A DNA stretch of 6,232 nt from Rickettsiales bacterium. Its GTDB lineage: Bacteria > Pseudomonadota > Alphaproteobacteria > Rs-D84 > CACZYB01. The position numbers were made by a program, and so were the translations under genes. Positions 1-5,157 of this stretch are shown here, piece by piece (the stretch's first letter is position 1; every line of letters begins with the position of its first letter). The notes under the pieces are model-generated. The model saw only the letters and a program-made list of their open reading frames with translations. It did no database searches and was not told the origin of the DNA. The stretch spans positions 1 through 6,232 of the forward strand of contig JAISNH010000030.1 of NCBI GenBank assembly GCA_031276335.1, given 5' to 3'.

Positions 1-689
1 GGAATATTCGATATTTCGCCGAATACCGCCGGCCCCGCCGATTTTGCCCGCTGCAGCAAAGACTGCACCCGCTCCACGGTCGGCTCCTGATCGAGATAGA
101 CTCCGTCGGCGACCTTCTCTCCTATAAGTTCTGGCCCTTCGCGGACATAAGGCGCTATGGCGGCAGCCACCGCTTTCAGCATGTTTGGGGATATTTTCCA
201 AAGGTAAATCGTGACCGGATCGTGCCGTCTTGCCCATTCGTCCCACGCCATTGGAGATGGGGATTTATAGTTGCGGATGAACTTGCGTTCCTGGTCATGC
301 AAGACAAGGGCGTCCAAAGCCTTTATAAGCTCCTTGTCCGGCCTTACGTTCAGCGACAGCCGCAAAGTAGTTTCTTTGCTTTCGTTTTCCTTGGCGCGCG
401 GCGCGTCCAAATAGCGGTAGGACCAAGACGGGTCGTCAATCACTTTTATTCCATGCGCGGCATAGCTTGTGCCGGTGTAGTTTGTGTTTTTCGAGGCGAA
501 TTCGGCCACATCGTCACAGAATTTCGCAACTTCTTCCGGCACAACTATCGGGCGGCCGTTGGAATCAACCGGATTATATGGCTTTTTTGGCTTGCGCAGC
601 CGTCTATAATATGCCTCTATGGCGCCTTCTATGCTTTCGACCTTTTCGCCGCCGGCAAATTCTTCAATCCATTCTTTGAAATCTTTCAT
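1..689 (-). CDS. Unrecognised cytoplasmic protein, C-terminus beyond left edge; weak effector-like (HopA1/OspF-type) layout
   Basis: The frame is open from an ATG at 689-687 to the left edge without a stop, giving 229 visible residues. It was translated by hand from the reverse complement. I do not recognise the family. No signal peptide or transmembrane segment is seen. Residues 1-35 are charged and helical (MKDFKEWIEEF; YYRRLRKPKK). Residues 107-120 read TTLRLSLNVRPDKE, followed by a helix. A strand-like RRHDPVTIYLW lies at 154-164, and a GVYLDQEP turn at 196-203. The order 'strand with NVRPD, helix, R-D-x-V-x-YL, G-V-x-x-x-x-EP' loosely recalls type III effectors of the HopA1/OspF kind, but this is recall of a pattern and not a match. 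The start is well fixed: an in-frame TAA lies seven codons upstream and there is no other start between. No Shine-Dalgarno sequence is present; a promoter -10 ends 7 bases before the ATG. GC is about 53%, lower than the neighbouring operon. It lies 159 bases beyond the 3' end of the tRNA-Leu gene, on the same strand. The gene is very likely real; its function is unknown. Confidence 0.82.
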   Translation of the reverse strand, partial: MKDFKEWIEEFAGGEKVESIEGAIEAYYRRLRKPKKPYNPVDSNGRPIVVPEEVAKFCDDVAEFASKNTNYTGTSYAAHGIKVIDDPSWSYRYLDAPRAKENESKETTLRLSLNVRPDKELIKALDALVLHDQERKFIRNYKSPSPMAWDEWARRHDPVTIYLWKISPNMLKAVAAAIAPYVREGPELIGEKVADGVYLDQEPTVERVQSLLQRAKSAGPAVFGEISNI

Positions 690-695
690 GCTTGA

Positions 696-724
696 ATTAT
701 AACATGCTTAAATTCTTGAGTAAA
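696..724 (-). promoter_or_regulatory. Sigma70-like promoter giving a leaderless mRNA for the left-edge gene
   Basis: On the minus strand a perfect -10 TATAAT (701-696) is preceded by a 17-base spacer and a -35 TTTACT (724-719; 4 of 6 consensus bases). The A of the ATG at 689 lies 7 bases past the -10, which is the normal start-point distance, so the predicted transcript begins at or within a base or two of the AUG. The surroundings are AT-rich. There is no ribosome-binding sequence between promoter and start codon. The start point is inferred from spacing only. Confidence 0.7.
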
Positions 725-848
725 TTGTTTTCTGCCAGCCTTGATCCGATTGGAAAAGGCCATTGTATAGAAACCGGAATGAAAGGCGCAAGAGGACATT
801 TCGCCCCTATGCCATATTCAAACATTTTTTGCCAACGTAGAAAAGCTT

Positions 849-935
849 TGGTGCAGATGGCCGGAATCGAACCGGCACGGGCGCATGCCCAAGGGATTTT
901 AAGTCCCTTGCGTCTACCTGTTCCGCCACATCTGC
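849..935 (-). tRNA. tRNA-Leu(UAA), CCA encoded
   Basis: This is an 87-nt class II tRNA on the minus strand. The acceptor stem pairs GCAGATG (935-929) with CATCTGC (859-853). A discriminator A at 852 is followed by a genomically encoded CCA at 851-849. The D stem is GCG/CGC. The anticodon stem is AGGGA/TCCCT with loop CTTAAAA, placing anticodon TAA at 901-899; it reads UUA and, by wobble, UUG. A long variable arm is typical of tRNA-Leu: stem GGGC/GCCC with an ATGC loop. The T arm is GCCGG-TTCGATT-CCGGC. All stems pair perfectly, so the gene appears functional. It has its own promoter just upstream and follows ffh by 61 bases, so read-through from ffh is also possible. No clear terminator follows it. 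Confidence 0.97.
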
Positions 936-955
936 GCAGGCCGGGCTTGGTTGAC

Positions 956-983
956 ATTATATCGGAAGCATAGGTTTTTTCAA
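956..983 (-). promoter_or_regulatory. Strong sigma70-like promoter for tRNA-Leu
   Basis: On the minus strand TTGAAA (983-978) and a perfect TATAAT (961-956) are separated by 16 bases. This predicts a start near position 949, about 14 bases before the tRNA 5' end at 935. Near-consensus promoters with short leaders are typical of stable RNA genes. The site lies wholly in the ffh-tRNA gap. Confidence 0.75.
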
Positions 984-996
984 GGATAATTATAGG

Positions 997-2379
997 CTAT
1001 TGGCCAAGGCCGGGCAGCCCGCCGGGCTCGCCGCCGTCTTTCATGCCCTTCATAATCTCCATCATGCCCTTCATGCCGCCCATCTTCTGCATCTGCTCCA
1101 TAACGGCCTTGGTTTTCTGGTACTGCTTCAAAAGCCTGTCGACTTCGGAAACGGAAACGCCAGCGCCCGCGGCTATGCGCTTCTTCCGCCCCAAAAGGAT
1201 CACCGAGGGATCGCGCCGCTCGCGGGGGGTCATGGAAAGTATCATCGCCTCCTGCCGCGCGACCGCCTCGTCGTTCACGCCGGCGGCCTGCATTTTTTCG
1301 GACAGCCCGCCGATGCCCGGAATGAACTTCATTATGCCCTTTATGCTGCCGAGTTTTTTCATCTGCCGAAATTGACTCAGCATGTCCTCGAAAGTGAACT
1401 GCCCGGAAAACATCCGCTCGGCCAGCGCCTTGGCCTCGCCTTCGTCGATTTTCGCCTCGGCATGCTCGACGAGGGAAACTATGTCGCCCATGCCTAGTAT
1501 GCGGCTTGCGATGCGGTCGGGATAGAACGGCTCCAGCTCGTCCAGATGCTCGCCCGCGCCGAGGAATTTTATAGGCACGCCTGTCGCGGCGCGCATGGAA
1601 ATCGCCGACCCGCCGCGAGCATCCCCGTCGATTCGCGTGATCACTATGCCGGTAAGGGAAAGAGCGTCGTTGAAGGCGCGCGCCACGTTTATCCCGTCCT
1701 GGCCGGTAAGCGCGTCGACCGCCAGTAGCACCTCGGCCGGCGCGAGGATTTTCCGCATCGCCTTGGCCTCGGACATCAGCTCCTCGTCGACATGCAGACG
1801 CCCGGCCGTATCGAGGATAAGCACGTCGTAGCCATCCGCAGCAGCAGTCTTCGCCGCACGCTTCGCTATGTCCGCCGGCTTTTCGTCCTCCACGATAGGC
1901 AGGACGCCTGCTCCGATTCGTTCGCCCAGTATCCGTAGCTGCTCCCGAGCCTGCGGCCTATAGACGTCGGACGAGGCGAGCAGCACCTTCTTTCCGTTTT
2001 TCTCCTTCAGGAATTTCGCGAGCTTCGCCGAGGTCGTAGTCTTTCCCGATCCGTTCAGGCCGACCATCATGATTGCGGCGGGGGGCTTTCCCGACAACTC
2101 CAGTCCCTCGTTCTTCTCGCCCAAAAGCCGCGTCAGCTCGTCGTTGACGATCTTCACTATCTGCTGGGCGGGCGACACGCTTTCGATTATCTTTTGCCCG
2201 ACCGCCTGCTCCTCTATGCGGGACAGCAGCTCCTTTGCGACCGGCAGGGCGACGTCGGCCTCCAGTAGCGCTACGCGGATTTCGCGCGCCGCCGCCGACA
2301 CGTCGGAGGGCTGGATTTTATCGCGCCCCATTATGTGCTCGAACGTCCTCGACAGTTTCTTTGAAAGCGATTCGAACAT
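997..2379 (-). CDS. ffh: Signal recognition particle protein Ffh (SRP54 GTPase)
   Basis: Ffh binds SRP RNA and the signal sequences of nascent inner-membrane proteins, and docks with FtsY to deliver ribosomes to SecYEG. The 460-residue length is normal for the family. An N-terminal four-helix N domain (about 1-90) is followed by the G domain: P-loop GLNGSGKTTTSAKLA (107-121), DVYRPQAREQL (138-148), DTAGRLHVDEEL (190-201), guanine-specificity TRID (248-251), DGDARGG (251-257) and the closing GAGEHLDELEPF (274-285). The Met-rich M domain spans about 325-446, with FTFEDMLSQFRQMKKLG and the SRP-RNA helix SMTPRERRDP...GRKKRIAAGAG (382-407). A Gly stands where a Ser usually precedes the Arg of the RNA-contact motif, and VSEVDRLLKQY has Asp where Asn is usual. 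The C-terminus is Gly/Pro-rich. The start is forced: an in-frame TAG lies just one codon upstream. The Shine-Dalgarno is modest (GGGGA, 11 bases away). It is the last gene of the SPOR-pgm-ffh run, 34 bases after pgm. The usual alphaproteobacterial neighbour rpsP does not follow; a tRNA does. Confidence 0.98.
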   Translation of the reverse strand: MFESLSKKLSRTFEHIMGRDKIQPSDVSAAAREIRVALLEADVALPVAKELLSRIEEQAVGQKIIESVSPAQQIVKIVNDELTRLLGEKNEGLELSGKPPAAIMMVGLNGSGKTTTSAKLAKFLKEKNGKKVLLASSDVYRPQAREQLRILGERIGAGVLPIVEDEKPADIAKRAAKTAAADGYDVLILDTAGRLHVDEELMSEAKAMRKILAPAEVLLAVDALTGQDGINVARAFNDALSLTGIVITRIDGDARGGSAISMRAATGVPIKFLGAGEHLDELEPFYPDRIASRILGMGDIVSLVEHAEAKIDEGEAKALAERMFSGQFTFEDMLSQFRQMKKLGSIKGIMKFIPGIGGLSEKMQAAGVNDEAVARQEAMILSMTPRERRDPSVILLGRKKRIAAGAGVSVSEVDRLLKQYQKTKAVMEQMQKMGGMKGMMEIMKGMKDGGEPGGLPGLGQ

Positions 2380-2413
2380 CGGCTACGGCTTCCCCATGCG
2401 CATCTTCATCTCC
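2380..2413 (-). promoter_or_regulatory. pgm-ffh translation-initiation spacer with two ribosome-binding sequences
   Basis: This 34-base gap directly follows the pgm TGA. It begins with GGAG (2413-2410), correctly spaced (6 bases) for an ATG at 2403 but 30 bases from the ffh ATG. A second, weaker GGGGA (2395-2391) is 11 bases from the ffh start. The arrangement suggests that ribosomes finishing pgm may reinitiate here, directly or through the mini-ORF, to translate ffh. The sequences are seen; the coupling is inferred. Confidence 0.45.
2383..2403 (-). other. Possible 6-codon leader mini-ORF (MRMGKP) ahead of ffh
   Basis: ATG at 2403-2401 reads M-R-M-G-K-P and ends at TAG (2385-2383), one codon before the ffh ATG and in the same frame. 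It has the best-placed Shine-Dalgarno (GGAG, 6 bases away) in the pgm-ffh gap. Starting at the ATG at 2409 would add two codons (MKMRMGKP) but leave no spacing from GGAG. It may be a translated leader that delivers ribosomes to ffh, or an accident of a short gap. Confidence 0.25.
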
Positions 2414-4027
2414 TCAGTTCACCGCGGACGGCCTTATGTCCGCGCCGAACGTTTCCTTCAGCTTGAATATTTCTTCGACCAGGACGTACACGTCCTTCAG
2501 GTATTCCTGCCCGGACATGCCGAACTTCGACTTGTCGCCCTCAAACTTTTCGATGTAAAAGCGAAGCGTAGCCCCAACCGTGCCGGTTCCCGACAGGCGG
2601 AAAAATATCCTGACGCCGTCGGCGGTAAAAATTTCCACGCCCTGGTCTTTGGACACCGCTCCGGTGGCCGGGTCGGTATAGTCGAATATCTCCTTGCTCT
2701 TTATCGCGAAGCCGCCGTACCTTTTCCCGGCGACGTCCGCGCCGCGGATATATTCCATCGTCGCGTCCGCGCCTGCCTTGTCCACCCCCTCGTAGCTGTA
2801 TTGGGAATAGAACACGCGGCCGTTTTCCGCCCACATTTCCTCGACCAGCCCGCGCGCGGTCTTGCCGGTGGCGGCCATGACGTTCAGCCAGAAAAGCACC
2901 GCGAATATGGCGTCCTTCTCGCGGATGTAGTCACCGCCCTGGCCAAAGCTTTCCTCGCCGCAAAGCGAGATCATCCCGGCGTCCAGCAGGGATGCGAAGA
3001 ACTTCCACCCAGTCGGCGTCCTGTATATGTCTATCCCCATCTTACCGGCGACAAGGTCGACCGCGGACGAGGTCGGCGCCGAGCGCGCCACGCCCTTGAA
3101 GCCGTTCCTGAAGTACGGGACGAGCCTGTGGTGTTTCGTCATCACGGCAAGGCTGTCCGAGGGGTACACGAACACCCCCTTGCCCAATATCATGTCGCGG
3201 TCGCCGTCGCCGTCGCACGCGCACGCGAAATCCGCGCCGCCCTTCATCATGAAGCCGTATATTTCCGGCGCGTAGGTCGGGTTCGGCTCCGGGTGCAGGC
3301 CGCCGAAGTCGCCCATGGGCTCGCCGCGCAGTATCGAGCTTGCCGGCGCTCCGAATATGTCGCGGAATATGGCCTTCGCATACGGCCCGGTCGAGGCGTT
3401 CATGCAGTCGAAGCGGAACGTGTTGCCCGCGTCGAACCATTTCTTGATGAGCGGAAAGTCGAACATCGAGCGCATCAGCTCCACATAGTCGGAAACCGCG
3501 TCGACGAATTCGACCTCCGGAGCCGCGAGGGCCTCCTCGTCGGAAATGTCCAATGTCAGGTAGTGGCCGATCGTCTTCGTTTCCTCGTACACCGGGACGG
3601 TCACGGATTCGGGCGACTGGCCGCCGTTCGCCATTTCTATTTTCACGCCGAAGTCGCCGTCCGGCCCGCCCGGGTTGTGCGACGCGGACAGCATGAACCC
3701 GCCGTCGGCCCTGCGCTTGCGGATGATATGCGACACCGCCGGCGTGGTGGCGACAAGATCGCGACCGACGACGATGATTTTCCCGACCCCGTTTGCCAGC
3801 AGCATCTTGATTATTCGCGGCAGGAATTCAAGGCCCGGGTACCGCCCGTCGCCGCCGACGACCATGGTGTCGAGCCTCTCGCCCTGCCTTTTGCGGACAT
3901 TCAGCACGGCCTGGATGAAATTTTCCAGGAATCCGGGCTGCATGAACGCCTTCGTCCGCGCGCGAAGTCCGCCCGTGCCGGGCTTCTGTCCGTCCATGGG
4001 CTTGGTTGCGATTTTCTTTATCTCCAT
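2414..4027 (-). CDS. pgm: Phosphoglucomutase (alpha-D-glucose phosphate-specific)
   Basis: The enzyme interconverts glucose-1-phosphate and glucose-6-phosphate through a phosphoserine and Mg2+. It supplies glucose-1-phosphate for nucleotide-sugar, glycogen and surface polysaccharide synthesis in the cytoplasm. The 537 residues resemble the PGM1-type alpha-phosphohexomutases common in alphaproteobacteria. The N-terminal substrate motif is KPGTGGLRART (15-25; the usual form is GTSGLR). The active-site loop SASHNPGG (114-121) carries the phosphorylated Ser116. The metal loop is CDGDGDRDM (271-279), where Asn is more usual for the last Asp. The sugar loop is TPTGWKFF (337-344) with GEESFGQG (357-364), and the phosphate-binding loop is RLSGTGTVGATLR (477-489). 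All four domains and catalytic residues are present, so the enzyme should be active. The start is supported by AAAGGA (4041-4036), 8 bases before the ATG. That Shine-Dalgarno overlaps the stop codon of the SPOR gene 13 bases upstream, suggesting translational coupling. The stop codon is followed at once by the GGAG that leads to ffh. Confidence 0.97.
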   Translation of the reverse strand: MEIKKIATKPMDGQKPGTGGLRARTKAFMQPGFLENFIQAVLNVRKRQGERLDTMVVGGDGRYPGLEFLPRIIKMLLANGVGKIIVVGRDLVATTPAVSHIIRKRRADGGFMLSASHNPGGPDGDFGVKIEMANGGQSPESVTVPVYEETKTIGHYLTLDISDEEALAAPEVEFVDAVSDYVELMRSMFDFPLIKKWFDAGNTFRFDCMNASTGPYAKAIFRDIFGAPASSILRGEPMGDFGGLHPEPNPTYAPEIYGFMMKGGADFACACDGDGDRDMILGKGVFVYPSDSLAVMTKHHRLVPYFRNGFKGVARSAPTSSAVDLVAGKMGIDIYRTPTGWKFFASLLDAGMISLCGEESFGQGGDYIREKDAIFAVLFWLNVMAATGKTARGLVEEMWAENGRVFYSQYSYEGVDKAGADATMEYIRGADVAGKRYGGFAIKSKEIFDYTDPATGAVSKDQGVEIFTADGVRIFFRLSGTGTVGATLRFYIEKFEGDKSKFGMSGQEYLKDVYVLVEEIFKLKETFGADIRPSAVN

Positions 4028-4040
4028 AATCGGGTTCCTT

Positions 4041-5084
4041 TTATTTTTGAACGCTGCACCAGTCGGCGCCGGCCTTCATTTCCTTGCACAGCCGCTCCAC
4101 ATCGCGCCTGTCGCCCTCGAAATACAGGCGGTAGAAATAACCCTTGTCCGGCACATCCTCCAGGCTGATGCGCGCCGACAGCCTGCCCGCGAGGGGATAC
4201 TTCTTCGCCAGGACGTCTATGCCCTTCACCGCGCTTTCCTCGGTGTTGTACGACGCGACATGCGCCGACGATTTCAGCTCGGCCGGCACGGGCTTGACTT
4301 TCGGCATAAGCGTACCGGAAAGCATTTCCCGGCGGCGGAGCGGGGCGGGCTGCGGATGCTGCATGTCGGACGAATCCGGCACGCCCGCTTCGGACGGACG
4401 CCCCGGGGCAAAGGCCGCGGCATCGTGAGTGGCGGGCGGATTCTGCCGGCCTTGCATGTCGTTTCCAATCGCCGGCCTGTCCTTCGGGAACAGGGGCAAA
4501 TTCGTCATTTCGCCCGCGCGCTCGTCTACTATCCGGATCTTGGGGGCGGGCACCAAGGTATTTCCGGACTCGATATATTCGGTCGGCATTTCCAGCTTGT
4601 CCATATGCACCTCGCGCAGAACTACCGGAGCGCCGGTTCCGGCTTCGGCCGCCGCCGGGGCGGGGGAAGCGGCGGCAGGCGCGGACGAAACGGCCCCGGA
4701 GGTTGGTTCCTCGGCATTCGCCTCCTCCGCCTTTATCGCCGGTTCTACCGGATCTATCTGCTTTGCCTGCTCGTCCGGCTTCGCCGGCTCCAAAATTTTC
4801 GCCTTATCTGCCGCGGGCGTAGCAGGCGGTGCAGCGGAGGCGCTATCCGCAGTGGACGCAGGTTCGCTCCCTGCCGGCATAATCAGGCCGCCTGCGCCGA
4901 AATCCTTCGGCATAAGGCTGTGGCGGTCGGAAAATCCGCCCGCCGGCTCGGCTGACTGCTGGGTGCGGATTTGTTCCTGTATCTGGTCGTACGGCTTGTC
5001 ATAGTCGATGCCCTCCTCGGCCATTGCGGCCGCAGGCGCAACAACCGCGCCGATGAGCAAAAGGAAAAATCCAACCGTCCGCAT
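4041..5084 (-). CDS. Secreted SPOR-domain protein with long Ala/Pro-rich linker
   Basis: This 347-residue protein has an N-terminal Sec signal (MRTVGFFLLLIGAVVAPAAAMA), with likely cleavage after AMA at residue 22. No lipobox cysteine is present, so it is probably periplasmic. Residues 23-70 are polar. Residues 75-152 form a low-complexity Ala/Pro/Glu linker, and 155-265 are proline-rich and probably extended. Residues 270-346 form a SPOR domain: a strand with HVASYNTEESAVKGIDVL, a second strand, GYFYRLYFEG and a final helix. C333 and C343 match the LC-x-x-x-K-x-G-x-x-x-C pattern of many alphaproteobacterial SPOR domains. SPOR domains bind peptidoglycan strands stripped of stem peptides, chiefly at the division septum. 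No hydrolase or transglycosylase domain is seen, so a binding or adaptor role is inferred. The start is supported by an excellent AGGAGG (5098-5093), 8 bases before the ATG. It is the first gene of the pgm-ffh operon and is divergent from the coiled-coil membrane gene. Confidence 0.92.
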   Translation of the reverse strand: MRTVGFFLLLIGAVVAPAAAMAEEGIDYDKPYDQIQEQIRTQQSAEPAGGFSDRHSLMPKDFGAGGLIMPAGSEPASTADSASAAPPATPAADKAKILEPAKPDEQAKQIDPVEPAIKAEEANAEEPTSGAVSSAPAAASPAPAAAEAGTGAPVVLREVHMDKLEMPTEYIESGNTLVPAPKIRIVDERAGEMTNLPLFPKDRPAIGNDMQGRQNPPATHDAAAFAPGRPSEAGVPDSSDMQHPQPAPLRRREMLSGTLMPKVKPVPAELKSSAHVASYNTEESAVKGIDVLAKKYPLAGRLSARISLEDVPDKGYFYRLYFEGDRRDVERLCKEMKAGADWCSVQK

Positions 5085-5107
5085 GCCGCGCCCCTCCTCA
5101 AAAAAGT

Positions 5108-5136
5108 TGCCTATTGGCTGATTCTATGCTAAGATA
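5108..5136 (+). promoter_or_regulatory. Rightward sigma70-like promoter for the coiled-coil membrane gene
   Basis: TTGCCT (5108-5113), a 17-base spacer and TAAGAT (5131-5136) predict a start at about 5143. The leader would be only about 15 bases and begin at the AGGGG Shine-Dalgarno (5143-5147), 10 bases before the ATG at 5158. The short leader is unusual but workable. It interleaves with the leftward promoter on the other strand. Confidence 0.55.
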
Positions 5137-5150
5137 GCGGTAGGGGCAAC
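5122..5150 (-). promoter_or_regulatory. Leftward sigma70-like promoter for the SPOR-pgm-ffh operon
   Basis: On the minus strand TTGCCC (5150-5145), a 17-base spacer and TAGAAT (5127-5122; 5 of 6 consensus bases) predict a start near 5115. That leaves a leader of about 30 bases containing the AGGAGG. The element overlaps the rightward promoter, so polymerase cannot occupy both. A GANTC site (GATTC, 5121-5125) covers part of its -10. Confidence 0.6.
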
Positions 5151-5157
5151 AAAAAAA

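Noticed and set aside
222..695. A 157-codon plus-strand frame over the left edge.
   Set aside because: The minus frame is open throughout 1-689, has a near-consensus promoter and a balanced protein composition. The plus frame is rich in Phe/Arg/Val without a start signal.
690..848. Possible rho-independent terminator after the tRNA.
   Set aside because: Only short, weak pairings such as AAAGCTTT and a 4-bp GGCG/CGCC are seen on the minus strand, with no T-run directly after a stem.
692..973. Open frames on both strands covering the tRNA gene.
   Set aside because: They run through a perfectly folded tRNA-Leu and its promoter, and have no coding character of their own.
986..995. A second TATAAT-like sequence just after the ffh stop on the minus strand.
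   Set aside because: No plausible -35 lies 16-18 bases upstream, and the better-formed tRNA promoter at 956-983 accounts for transcription.
3190..3230. Tandem-looking GTCGCCGTCGC repeat in pgm.
   Set aside because: It simply encodes the alternating Asp-Gly residues of the conserved metal-binding loop DGDGDR.
2069..4168. A 699-codon open frame on the plus strand, antisense to pgm and the start of ffh.
   Set aside because: Both opposite-strand genes are unmistakable. The frame's protein is Arg/His/Val-rich with no domain. It exists because the GC-rich genes rarely use TTA, CTA or TCA codons, so few antisense stops arise.
4620..4860. GC-rich low-complexity tract that could be taken for a DNA repeat element.
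   Set aside because: It is in frame and encodes the Ala/Pro/Glu linker between signal peptide and SPOR domain, typical of such proteins.
3675..4955. A 426-codon plus-strand frame opposite pgm and the SPOR gene.
   Set aside because: It straddles two real genes and has Arg/Gly-rich low-complexity composition and no initiation signal; it is a shadow frame.
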